Below, piece after piece: positions 1-10,320 of a DNA stretch of 64,000 nt. Positions within the stretch are counted from its first letter, which is position 1. Each line of letters opens with the position of its first letter. The position numbers and the translations under genes are program-made. Source of the stretch: Humulus lupulus (lineage: Eukaryota; Streptophyta; Magnoliopsida; Rosales; Cannabaceae); the NCBI RefSeq assembly GCF_963169125.1, contig NC_084794.1, forward strand, positions 74,249,665 through 74,313,664, read 5' to 3'. The notes under the pieces were generated by a model. That model was not told the origin of the DNA. It searched no databases and saw only the letters and a program-made list of their open reading frames with translations.

Positions 1-1593
1 GTCGTGGCAGACGTACTTATTAGGCGGAGTTAGGAAAGCTTATCGATACTTAAGGGGATAGCTCAACACTTACAAGATGATATCAAGAGGTCCGGAATTG
101 AGTTAATAAATGGACAACTAGCTAACCTCACGATCAAGTCGACACTGATGGAGGAAATAAAGGAGAAAAAACAAGAAGACGAATTTCTTCTTATGATGAA
201 GGCAGCACTACAAAGCTCAGAGAAAGTTGATTTCTCCTTGAAAAAAGAAGGCATGCTATGATATAGTAACCGAGTATGTGTGGCAAAAAGTGGAGGATTA
301 AGGGAAAGTATTATGAAGTAAGCACACACTACTCCATATTCACTTCACCCAGGATTGACCAAGATGTACAACGATGTCAAGACAATGTACTTGTGGCCGG
401 GGATGAAGAAAGACATAGCATAATTTGTAGCAAAATGCCTTATGTGTCAACAAGTTAAGGTTGAACATCAAAGACCCACTGGAACTTTGCAACCATTAGA
501 GATTCTCGAATGGAAATGGGAAGATATAGCTATGGATTTTGTGATGGGATTACCAAGGACCACCAAGCCACATGACTATGTTTGGGTGATAGTAGACAGA
601 CTTACAAAATCTGCTCACTTCTTGCCAATAAGAACAGTTTATAACACTGAGCAGTACACAGAGCTTTACGTGGCAGAGATAGTAAGACTACATGGAGTTC
701 CAAAGACGATAGTCTCTGATAGAGGATCGATTTTCACATCAAAGTTCTGGGAAGGTCTGCAATGTGCAATGGGCATTAAATTAAAACTAAGTACGACATT
801 TCACCCTCAAACCGATGGTCAGTTAGAATGTACCATACAAATATTAGAAGATATATTAAGGGCGTGTGCTTTAGATTTCTCAGGATCATGGAGCAAGTAT
901 CTTCCATTGATAGAATTTTCTTACAACAACAGTTATCAGGCAACGATAGGCATGGCACCTTATGAGATGCTATATGGACGGAAATGCCCATCACCATTTC
1001 ATTGGGATGAGGTTGGTGAAAGACGATGTTTAAGACCCAAGGCTGTAAGAGAAACAACTAAGGCAGTAGAAAAGATAAGACAACAAATGATTGCTGCTTA
1101 AAGTCTCCAGAAGAGTTATGTCGACTCTAAGAGGCGAACTGTTGAATTTTTAGTAGGCGATCAAGTGTTTCTCAATGTTTCTCCGATGAAGGGGATTATG
1201 CGTTTTAGAAAGAAAGGAAAGTTAAGCCCGAGGTTTATAGGTTCTTTTGAGATATTGGACAAAGTAGGGCATGTAGCATATCAGTTGGATTCACCACCAT
1301 CATTAGCTAAAATGCATAACGTTTTCCATGTATCAATATTGAGAAAATACATATTAGATCCATCCCATGTGCTCGATTACAAGGCTCTGGAGTTAAAACA
1401 ATATTTCAGTTATGAAGAACGACCAGTACGCATTCTAGAACAGGAAACTAAGGAGTTAAGGTCCAAAAGTGTCCCTATGGTTAAAATCTTGTGGAGCAAT
1501 AGCACAAAAAGAGAGGACACATGGGAATTGGAGGAAGATATTAGGGAGCGGTATTTTGAGGATGAAATTCTTTTAAGTAGGGGAGAATTGTAG
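1..1593 (+). pseudogene. pol: Chromovirus pol C-terminus: RNase H/integrase linker, integrase, chromodomain (broken)
   Basis: The window opens in the linker between RNase H and integrase (a degenerate VVAD..IRRS motif), which already has an in-frame stop near base 31. The integrase zinc-finger Cys pair lies at 436-447 (KCLMCQQVK). The catalytic core follows with Asp at 595 (VDRLTK), Asp at 718 (SDRGS) and Glu at 826 (QLECT), giving the DD35E spacing typical of retroviral-type integrases. After 1102 come the GPY/F-like region (KLSPRFIGSFEILD) and a chromodomain-like tail (VPMVKILWSN, then TWELEEDIRERY), as in the Tekay/Del chromoviruses, where the tail is thought to steer integration into heterochromatin. 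Disruptions are a frameshift before about 276, TAA at 421-423 and TAA at 1099-1101. The terminal TAG (1591-1593) lies inside the first five bases of the LTR. Confidence 0.85.
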
Positions 1594-1870
1594 CGTCCCA
1601 TAATTTTACTTAGCTAGATAAGGTTTGATTAATATAGCTGATCCTAGAAATATTATTTATTATAACCTAAGGTTTAGATAGAATAATTAAGAACGTAACA
1701 CTTGTCACATGTATGATTATTAAGGATTTAAGCATTTTGGATGAATAGAGGGTAGATCTAGAAGGTCTAGAACCTTCTCTCATCTGTTAGAATTACTTTT
1801 TACTCAGTCAAAGTGGTTTAAACAAATTCATGTGTGTTGAAAGTGTGCAAAACTGTGTTTGAAATATTAG

Positions 1871-2016
1871 TGTATGCCGATATATCGCAGCTATAGGGGC
1901 CAATATATCGCTTATGATTGATATGTAAAACATGTCGACTTCGCACGAACGAAACCACAGACCCTTGGGATTACGGTGTAGGCGATATATCGCCTATAGG
2001 AGGCAATATATCGACT
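1871..2016 (+). promoter_or_regulatory. U3 cluster of CGATATATCG palindromes
   Basis: CGATATATCG at 1878-1887, a degenerate AATATATCGC near 1902, a perfect 14-bp palindrome GGCGATATATCGCC at 1981-1994 and AATATATCG near 2006. The cluster sits 170-310 bp upstream of the TATA box. The same cluster recurs in the LTRs of the copy at 36513-46063. A regulatory role is inferred from repetition and position only. Confidence 0.45.
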
Positions 2017-2187
2017 TAAGTAGCCATTTTTGAATTGTCATAGAATCCTGAACTAGAAACCACCCTAAAAACTTTGACTTGTTCCTAAACATTTTTGACC
2101 GAGTTCTGGGCATCTGTTGAGTGAAAAATGTATTTTTAATAATTTATTTATTCATTGAAATGGGAGTTAGTTTCACTCCTTGAACTC

Positions 2188-2195
2188 TATAAATA
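2188..2195 (+). promoter_or_regulatory. LTR TATA box (TATAAATA), family A copy 1
   Basis: CTCTATAAATAGGACC is found at the equivalent place in every family A LTR of the window: 26489-26496 in the solo LTR, and the complements of 37516-37523 and 45310-45317. It probably defines the U3/R boundary about 30 bp downstream. Confidence 0.6.
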
Positions 2196-3459
2196 GGACC
2201 ATTCACTCAACCATTTTATTCATCATTCAAGCACATTTCAGAGCCTCCAAGATGCTAAGATTATTCTAGAGACAAAACACTAGGGTTTTGGGGTTAAAAG
2301 CTTTTCAATCTAAGCTTTTCTAAACACTCGGGAAGTACGTTTGTGTGATTTTGGTGTTTGAGGTATAGATCAAAGCTCTAAGCTATCGAAGGTACTGTAA
2401 ATCTTCAGGTTTAGTTCATTTCCATTTCATTTTCTTCAAATCCTAACTCGTTATAATGCCTTTCGGTTAGGTGTTAAATTTCTTTGAGACATAAAGTTTT
2501 CGGTAAGTTCTCGATGGTTTAGATCTTCTCTTCATCTTATTTCCTTTAGGAAACTTATGGTTTCTTTATGTTTGGTTTTAGGAGTTTCACTCTCGCTCTT
2601 GTCTCCAATATTCCTGTTTTTGGTAAGGAAAATTAGATAGTTTAGTTTTGATCTGGGCTATGTTTTTGTATGACCTAACATTTCAGGTACAATAAAGAGG
2701 TGTGTCTAGACCTAAGGTGTCCAATGATGTATGACAGACTTATGTTCGGTAGGCTCGGTTGCCAAAACTTTATGACGGACCTAAGTTGATGTCCAGTGTA
2801 TGATGGACTATTGTCCGGGGCTTAATTACCACCCGTGTATAAGCACTTATATTTTTATTATATCTAACTTGTTATTATGACCTATAGTTATGATTATGAT
2901 CTATGACCTATAGTTACGATTATGACTTATGACCTGTTATTTATGACTATGATTACGACTTAGATTATGATTTATGATTATGACTTAGGTTATGATATGA
3001 CCTATGGTTTTGTGATGTGGTATGATTAGTATAAATAAGTTTTGTTATGACTCTTGTGTAATTTAGGATATATTGATTAAATAATTATATGACTAACTCT
3101 TGTTTGTATTTTCCTTACTGGGCATAGAAGCTCACCACTTATGATATTGTTGTTTAGGAAATTGATGATAGAAAGGCCGGTGGCAAGTGGGACCTAGGAG
3201 CTTCGTGATGTACTCGTGGGGACCATATAGACGAGGAAGATCAAGCGGGCCAATTTATTTATTTTTATTAAAGAATGTTTTCTTTTAAAGTTTTATTTAA
3301 ATGTTGCTCATTTTAATATGTTAAAGACAATTATTTTTTTGTTTGTAAAACCATGGATCCATACATTTATTTTCAACTTTTTATTCAATAAAAGAGCAAT
3401 ATTTATGATTTTGATACAACGCTGTGTTCTCGATAATTTATGAGAAATTAAGGTGTTAC

Positions 3460-5885
3460 TGTAACGACCCAAAATTTCTATTAAGGCTTAAGGGCCTTGA
3501 TTGGTGTTCTGGGAGGGCACAAATGGAAGTTATGTGAATTAATGGTGAAAATGCATGATTATGTGATAAGTATGCTTATATGATTATTTGGATATATGTG
3601 ATGCATGACTATGCATATTAGTATGCATGTAGGCCCTGATTAGGTTATAAAGGCATATTCGTAATTTTGGCCTGTTGAGGGCATAAATGTAAATATTTGT
3701 GATAAATTTTTGAGACCACATTATTATGTGGATATATTTGTAGCTTGTGACTTGAGGCGATCCTAGTGAGCGGTTTAGCCGAAAAGTCACGGCGGGGATT
3801 TATAACCGGCTCGTGGGAGTCCGGGGGTATTTCTGGAAATTTGAGAAATATATTGGAGATTATTTGATATTAAGGAATATAATTGGTGATTAATTAGGTG
3901 TCTGGATGCAAGCGGTAAATATTAGAGACATTCGAGGAATTAGCGGGAATTGGGAGTAATGACCAAAATGCCCTTAGAATGATTTAAAGGCTTAGAATTT
4001 ATGGGAGGGCAAATTGGTCATTTGGTTAAAAATCAAGGATAAGTATTACCCTGTTTTATTGGCTTAGTGGAATGTGTAGATTATTTGAGAAGCCTAAAGG
4101 AAAACAAAAGAGACAAAAGAAAATAAGGAAGGAAAAACAGAACACCTAAGTTAACCCTTTCTCTCTCATTCGATTCTGTCTTTTTGCACCATTTCTTGGG
4201 GGGGCTTTTGGAGCTGTGGTTCAGAGGAGGGTTAGGCCAAAGCTTAGCACCTAAATCCTTGGTAAAGCTAGGAGGTTCTACATGAAGTAAGTCTAATTGA
4301 GGTAAACTTCAAGGCTGTTTTTGAGTTTCTACTTTTGTGTTGAAATGGATTTTTGAATTTAGTTTTGGATGGGATTTTTAGGGAATTAAGGCTGAGGTTT
4401 TGAGGAAGAAAAGATAAGGAAGTGTGGAGGATAGCCTAAGGTCAAATTTCTCCATTGAAGGTATGAAATTCTAGCTTTAAAGTTCTGAAGTTTCTATTGT
4501 TTTCTGTTGAGTTTTTGAGCTTTAAGCTCAATCAGGGTGGTTTCTTTAGTTTGGGGTGCATGTGCTTAAGTTTCATATGGTTGGATCACATGGGGTGAGT
4601 TATAGATGATGGTAGGCTTGTTTTGGTGTTTGGTTGAGGTTTGGAAGGATTTTAGAGAGTTTTGGCTCGAGGAAGTTCGAAGGGGAAAATCAGGGTATTG
4701 TCTGGCTGTGACTAGCGCTAGCCTTAGGGCGCTACATTGCTAGGCCTTGTGGTCAGAGAGATTTTTGGCTCTATTTGTAGCGCTATAGAACCCTATTTAT
4801 GGCGCTGTAGCGCTACCCTATTTTCAGAAGGGGGTTTTTGAGTTATTTCCTAGGGTTTTTTGCCTGGGGGCTCGAGGTTTGTTTCCACTACCCTGTTTGG
4901 TGGAATTAGGGCTTCTCGAGGGCTCGGGATTGGTCCCAAGGATAGGTTTCAGAATTGAAGTTTGGTGATGATTTTGATCTATGGCTGTGACTAGGTGTAC
5001 GATAGGGCTCGGAAGGGATCGTGCTTGAGGGTCGGTTTCATTGATCAAAGCTAACAGAATCGAAGGTAAGAAAACTGCACCCGGTTATGTGATTATGTTG
5101 GGACTAATAGCTCCCTATATCTGTATGATGTCATTGATGGTATCATGCCATGGGACATGTGATAAAAATGGCCTAAGAGTGTCGGAATCAATATTTGCGC
5201 ACAGGGCGCGGCTCGGCCACTGGTAGCTGAGGACAGCTTGATATTCATTGAGCTCGGTTTAAGTGGGCCGGAGTCAGTGGGATAGATAGGGGGTGCGACC
5301 TAAGGGCGTCGACCCTGGTTATTATATGTGAATTGGTTGTTAATGTTAATTGATAAGCTTGGTATGCTGAATGATTGATTATATGGATGTTTTGGATTGT
5401 TGAGTATATGATTACACTGTATGAATTATCTGATTGTTTGATTGATAATTATGCTCTATTATTGTGTTTTCTTGCGGGGCCTTGGCTCACGGGTGCTACG
5501 TGGTGCAGGTAAAGGCAAGGGTAAAGTGGACCAGTCCTGAGTGGGAGAGCTTTGAGGCTGAATGTACATAGTCGGCTGATCGGTCGCCACGATCGAGGAG
5601 TAGTACAGGACGGGAAAAGCCTAAATGTCTGTTTTGGCCTTAGAGTGGCTAGTAGCTGTACTTATAACTTGGAATTTTGTAAACCATCTTTTAAAGGCTA
5701 TTTCTTTTGGGACCCCATGTACTAAAATGTGTAATTATATGAAATGCAACTTTTGTGACCAAAATCTTTTAACCCTAGTTCAATTATAGATTCAGTAACA
5801 CGTTTCTAACTAAATGACTTGATTAGCAAGTCTTGCACCTTTATAAACACACAGTGTAGCGGTCTTGGCTATCCAGGGCGTTACA
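3460..5885 (+). mobile_element. Solo LTR, Ty3/gypsy family B (TGTAACGACCC...GGGCGTTACA)
   Basis: A 2426-bp block starting TGTAACGACCC and ending GGGCGTTACA, flanked by identical 5-bp duplications GTTAC (3455-3459 and 5886-5890), inserted at the very end of the family A LTR. No coding sequence lies inside, so it is a solo LTR left by LTR-LTR recombination. The sequence resembles the LTR ends at 46722, 50211, 52111 and 63191, including the block around GAGACCACATTATTATGTG (3713-3731). Confidence 0.88.
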
Positions 5886-6124
5886 GTTACATACACTGTA
5901 CTAATTACGGTAACCACCAGAGGAAAAAATGAATAATAGTATTAAGGATCAAGTTGGGAACTAAGGACTTCAAGTAAGTTAGCCTTTCTCTTCTTGGCTA
6001 TAACATGAATATACTAGTGTGTGCTTGTAGTAGTAGATTAAACTGGTTTTTTTTTGGGTCATTAAGACCAAGGTATGCTTAATACCCACTCTTGCAATGC
6101 TTTTGAATTCCGCGGCTAAATGGT

Positions 6125-6330
6125 AAGTAGGTTCAGGTTGGAGCCAAAACCTTAGCGTAATATAGTCCGGTTTGGAGCCTGGATACGGTAAGCTAAACTT
6201 CGGGTTGGATCCAGGACATGGTAGAAATATAGTCCGGGTTGGAGCCAGTTGATGGTAAAAATATATAGTCTGGGTTGGAGCTAGTGCAATGGTAATGTAG
6301 TACGAGTTGGAGCCAAGACATTAATGGTTG
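6125..6330 (+). repeat. Minisatellite, about 45-55-bp units (GGGTTGGAGCC core)
   Basis: About five degenerate units share the core TAGTCCGGGTTGGAGCC followed by a GGTAA-containing spacer, with cores near 6140, 6165, 6230, 6275 and 6305. Spacing is uneven. It lies within the LTR-like block. Confidence 0.6.
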
Positions 6331-6364
6331 AACCTGGTTGAGGCTTGGATCCCTTGCTGTTAAT

Positions 6365-6640
6365 CTATTGATTAGTTATGATATGTGTTATATATATCTT
6401 GAATGTTTTGGGAATTTTCCGAGTGCAAGATATTATGATATGTGTTATATATCTTGAATGTTCTAGGCATTTTCTGAGTGCAGGTTATTGTGATATTTGT
6501 GAACTTGGTTATTAGGAACAACCAAAGTATTTATTTTGGATATGGTTATATATCTTAAATTTATGAGGTTTTCTGAGTGCAAGTCGTTATGATATGTATG
6601 AAAATTGGTTGTTGGGTGCAACCAAAGTGCTTGATTTTGT
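6365..6640 (+). repeat. Degenerate tandem repeat (GATATGTGTTATATATCTTGAAT core)
   Basis: Repeated segments of the form TTATGATATGTGTTATATAT, then CTTGAATGTT, then TTTTCTGAGTGCA. The TTTTC(T/C)GAGTGCA end recurs near 6415, 6470 and 6570. The sequence AACCAAAGT recurs near 6520 and 6620. It lies within the LTR-like block, just after the shorter minisatellite. Confidence 0.55.
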
Positions 6641-6838
6641 GTTATGATTATTACTTGTGAAATTGTATGATAGGGTTGGAACTTATCCAATACCCTAGTA
6701 ACCAGTAGCTATATCTACCTTCGGTCGAATCGTTACTGGTTTTAGTATACTTGTGTGAAAGGCTATTCTTACTAAGCGTTGTCACTTACCTAGTTGTTCA
6801 TGTTGTAGGTAAGTGCAAAGTCAAAGTGGATTAGTGAC

Positions 6839-7632
6839 AGCTGTAAATACGGGCTGGGCTTTCTAGCATGGAACGAAACTGGCACGAGCCTGGGAGGCAT
6901 GAGCACGACACGACATGAAAAAATATGGGCTTGGGCCAAGCACGACACGAATTGAAAATTGGCACGACACAACACAACACGACATGGGCCTGAGCACGGA
7001 CGACACGACAAGCCCGAAGGCACGACACGAAAGCACGAACAAACTAGCCCAAAAACACGACACAATAAAAAGCCTGATATTTTTACATTAATAATGATAA
7101 TAAATTTTTATTTTTCATTTATTTATAAATTAAAATGATAATAAAAGTCTATTATTTTTCTCAATGTTTATCATTTTATTAATTTATTTTAAGATTTGTG
7201 AGTTAAATTTTTTAGGATTTATTAGTAGGTATTCAAATTCTAATAATTATCTTTGATATAATTTTGTATAAAGTATTGTTAAAAATTATATAAAAATATC
7301 TTAAACTATAATTTAAACAAAGAAATGTATTTGGATTGGTGGTGAGTAAATTGATTGTCAAAGAGTAGGTGAAGGGTTCAATTCCCCATCCTCACATTTT
7401 ATTGGCAATAATAAAATGGGCATAAAAGTGGGCCTGAATTTGGGCCCAAATAAGGAAAGTGGGCCGACTTGATTTGGACCCGACACAGCACGAGCACGAC
7501 ACGACATGAGCTGGGCCTATGGGCCGTGCTGGGCTTACTCTTTCAAATATGGGTTGGCCTGGCTGACCCAAATTATTTGGAGGCATGAAAATGTGGGTTG
7601 TGCCGGGCCGGGCCGACCCACATTTACAACTC
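6839..7632. mobile_element. hAT-like non-autonomous inverted-repeat element
   Basis: Imperfect terminal inverted repeats: AGCTGTAAATACGGGCTGGG on the left and, on the complement of the right end, AGTTGTAAATGTGGGTCGGC. Subterminal regions are rich in CACGACACGAC and GGGCCGGG motifs, as in plant hAT-type MITEs. The AT-rich middle has no transposase ORF. A tRNA-like B-box (GGTTCAATTCCC) lies near 7375. I could not find a convincing 8-bp target duplication, so the superfamily call is tentative. Confidence 0.5.
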
Positions 7633-7896
7633 TATGTACATGTGGCCTGACCCGGGGAGGTTTTTGATGGATCACCATTTTGAAAAGAAAAAGTTGAAAG
7701 CTTGTTATTACTTTTGGGATAATTACTTGACTATAACTCTGTGGAGGAGTATTAGTATTTCTGTTTGCTAAACTTAAAGTGTGCGCACACGACCTTTTCA
7801 AAAGTTTTATTTATATGGATTTTCGGTATGATGAATTAAAGTGAATGTTTTAAATTTTCGCATGATTTTTGGTCTTGTATGTTTTGGGTTGTTACA

Positions 7897-8459
7897 TACA
7901 TGACTACTAAGATGAAGAATGGTGTTTCTGTGCATGAACATGTCTTGAGCATGATCAACGTGATGCAGAAATACATGGGGCCATCATTGATGAGCGTACA
8001 CAAGTAAGCATCATATTTGAATCACTTACTCTTGCTTTCTCTGCATTCATAACCAACTATATTATGAATAAGTTGGAATTCAACATGACTCGGCTGTTGA
8101 ATGAACTGTAGACATTTAAGTCTCTTAAAAAACCATAACTTAAGAGGCTGAGGCAAATGTGACAGAGGAGAAACCTTCAGCCTCTGAGGATAAAACCAAG
8201 AAGAGGAAGAAGAACAATGACAAGAACAAAAGTAATGTCAAGAATTCCAAGAAAGGCAAGAAGACACCAAAAGCCAAGGAGAACAAGAATGAAAATAACT
8301 CCAAAAAGAAGGAACAAAATGGGAAAGTGTTTCCACTGTGGAGTTGAAGGTCACTGGAAGAGAAACTGTAAAATGTGTCTTGTTGAGCTAAGAAAGAAAG
8401 GTAAATCTGATTTACTTGTACTTGAAGCTTGTATAGTGGAAGACGATATGTCATCCTGA
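7897..8459 (+). pseudogene. gag: Copia gag fragment with zinc knuckle
   Basis: A 5'-truncated gag. The N-terminal part matches the UBN2-type gag domain of copia elements (segments like VHEHVLSMINVMQKY, and NYIMNKLEFNMTRLLNEL in another frame). It is interrupted by a stop at about 8006-8008, frameshifts and a further stop near 8108. A very Lys-rich linker (8160-8320) leads to an intact CCHC zinc knuckle, CFHCGVEGHWKRNC, at 8328-8369, which in the family binds genomic RNA. The reading frame ends at TGA 8457-8459, where related elements usually have Trp just before the protease, so this is probably a TGG-to-TGA change. Confidence 0.75.
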
Positions 8460-9425
8460 CTTTTAGATTCTGGAGCAACTAACCATGTTTGTTCTTCTAT
8501 ATAGATACTTGAGTCATCAAGGGAACTCGCTGATGGCAAGGTGACTATCGAGTTGGAATGGAGTACTCATTTCAGCAAGAGCAAAGGGAACAATCTGTTT
8601 ATTTTTTGGGAACAATTATCTTATTTTGAATAATGTTTATTTTATTCATGGATTTTGTAGAAACTTATTTTCTTTATCTATGTTGCATGAACAATCTTTT
8701 GATATTTCTTCTAATAATAATGTGATTGTTATTTCGAATAATGGTTTCAAAATTTGTGAAGCGGAACAAACAATAAGACTATAAATGCTCAAGCCAAATG
8801 AACGAACGCTAAATAACTCGGAATCATTTAAAGTAGCTAAACCTGAAGGAAACAAAAGACAAAAGATTTCAAATGAGGATGACACATATCTTTGGCATCT
8901 TAGACTTGATCATATAGGACTAGACAAGATAAACCAGTTAATAAAAGATGGACAGTTGAGTGAACTAAGAGTTAGAACTCTTCCAGTTTGTGAGTCTTGT
9001 CTAGAATCCAAAATGACTAAACGTCCTTTCTCAGCGAAAGGCAATAGAGCGAAGTAGCCTTTAGGGCTTGTACACAACGATGTCTATGGTGCAATCAGCA
9101 TACAAGCTAAAGCTGAAAATAAGTACTTCATCACCTTCATTGAAGATCACTCAAGATATGGTCATACTTACCTAATGCTTAGGAAGTCTGAAACCTTTGG
9201 TAAGTTTCAAGACTTGAAAGCTGAGACTGAGAAGCAGTTAGGTAAGACTCTTAAAACACTTCAATCAGATCGAGGTGGTGAATATTTGGATTTAGAATTC
9301 AAAGATTTTTTGTTGGAGCATGGTATTCTATTTCAACTCACAACACCTGGAATGCCACAACAAAATGGTGTTGCAGAAAAAAGAAACAGAACCTTGTTGG
9401 ACATGGTCAGGTCTATGTTAAGTTA
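8460..9425 (+). pseudogene. pol: Copia protease, GAG-pre-integrase and integrase core (broken)
   Basis: The aspartic protease active site is visible as LLDSGATNHV (Asp at 8466), but the frame soon fills with stops and frameshifts (8500-8780). From 8785 the GAG-pre-integrase zinc-binding region is readable: LWHLRLDHIG and CESCLESKM, with HHCC-type residues. TAG at 9058-9060 interrupts it before the integrase core. The core keeps its acidic triad: the D of the HNDVYG segment, the D of SDRGGEY and the E of NGVAEKRNR, with 35 residues between the last two. The core then stops abruptly at about 9425 (SMLSY), where an internal deletion joins it to the end of the RT. The copia order PR-IN-RT-RH rules out Ty3/gypsy. 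Confidence 0.8.
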
Positions 9426-10305
9426 TATTCTTGGAATCCAAATCCTATGGGATAGGAATAATAAGCTCTTGGCACTTTCTCAGGCTAATTATATAGATAA
9501 GGTGCTTTAAAGGTTCTCTATGGAGAATTCCAGTAAAGAACAATTACCGACCAGACATTGAATTACTCTTTCCAAAGATCAATGTCCAAAGACACCTCAA
9601 GAGGAAGAGGACATGAGAAAGTATCCCTATGCATCAACAGTTGGGAGTCTAATGTATGCTATGTTGTGTACTAGGCCCGACATATGGTATGCAGTGGGGA
9701 TTGTAAGTCATTACCAAAAAAATCCTAGTTTGAAACACTAGATTGCAATAAAGCACATTCTCAATTATCTTAGGAGAACGAGAGATTATATGCTTGTATA
9801 TTCAGGGGGTGAGCTAAAGCCTACTAGATATACTGGTTCTGATTTCCAATCAGACAAAGACAGTCGTAAGTCGACGTCTGGGTAAGTGTTCACTCTTCGT
9901 GGAGGAGCTATATTCTGGATAAGTATTAAACAATCTAGTATTTTAGATTCAACCATGGAAGCCGAATATATAGCAGCTTGTGAAGCAGCTAAGGAAGTAG
10001 TCTGGCTTAGAAAGTTCTACACTGATTTGGAAGTAATTCTAGATATGGAGAGTCCACTAATTCTGTACTGTGACAACAATGGAGACGTAGCTAACTCTAA
10101 GGAACCCAGAAGCCACAAGAGAGAAAAACATATAGAAAGGAAATATCATCTGGTTAGAGATATTGTGCATCGATGTGACGTGACTGTTATGAAGATAGCA
10201 TCAGAATAGAACCTGGCGGACCCGTTTAACAAGACACTTCCTGCAAAGACATTTATGGGTCATGTATGCAACATGGGACTAAGGGAGATGCCTCACATGC
10301 TTTGA
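9426..10305 (+). pseudogene. pol: Copia RT C-terminal end and RNase H (broken)
   Basis: The deletion removes the RT palm, including the YVDD box. What remains begins YILGIQILWDR, then NYIDKVLKRFSMEN, the end of a copia RT, followed by the connection to RNase H (YPYASTVGSLMYAMLCTRPDI). RNase H is recognisable from the SDFQSDKDSRKSTSG segment, then STMEAEYIAACEAAKE and YCDNNGDVA. Stops occur near 9559, 9739, 9883 and 10207. The tail LPAKTFMGHVCNMGLREM leads to a final TGA at 10303-10305, just before the purine tract and 3' LTR. The first stops may come from frame decay and the order of events is unknown. Confidence 0.75.
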
Positions 10306-10320
10306 GGACAAGTGAGAGAT

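Larger units (their letters stand above)
1589..3459 (+). repeat. 3' LTR of family A chromovirus, copy 1
   Basis: It starts TGTAGCGTCCC next to the polypurine tract and matches the reverse complement of the LTRs at 36513-38287 and 44087-46063. The end is ...GGTGTTAC at 3459 plus A at 5891 after the nested solo LTR. About 1.87 kb without the insertion. It holds the GATATATCGC palindrome cluster, a TATA box and a run of TATGAC-like low-complexity repeats at 2870-3050. Confidence 0.8.
1..5891 (+). mobile_element. Ty3/gypsy chromovirus family A, copy 1 (3' part; runs off the window edge)
   Basis: The 3' end of a Tekay/Del-like chromovirus: the pol C-terminus, a polypurine tract (about 1575-1588, AAGTAGGGGAGAAT) and a 3' LTR starting at 1589 with TGTAG. 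The LTR is interrupted at 3459/3460 by a family B solo LTR and resumes for its last base at 5891. The 5' part lies outside the window, so the target duplication cannot be checked. LTR and coding sequence match the minus-strand copy at 36513-46063, and the LTR also matches the solo LTR at 25714-27658. Confidence 0.85.
5897..7896 (+). repeat. LTR-like sequence (TGTACTAATT...GGGTTGTTACA)
   Basis: Starts TGTACTAATT and ends GGTTGTTACA, the same kind of terminus as the other gypsy LTRs here. The flanks TACAC (5892-5896) and TACAT (7897-7901) differ at one position and may be a decayed duplication. It contains two minisatellites and an inverted-repeat insertion. No open coding region. Possibly a solo LTR of a third gypsy family; boundaries are moderately supported. 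Confidence 0.5.

Noticed and set aside
63..329. 88-codon minus-strand ORF at the window start, and similar short ORFs in LTRs such as 3584-3790, 36521-36706 and 37624-37845
   Set aside because: Short, no motifs, opposite pol or inside LTRs; expected by chance.
6831..7641. An 8-bp target duplication for the hAT-like element
   Set aside because: The best candidates (TAGTGACA and TATGTACA) match at only five of eight positions.
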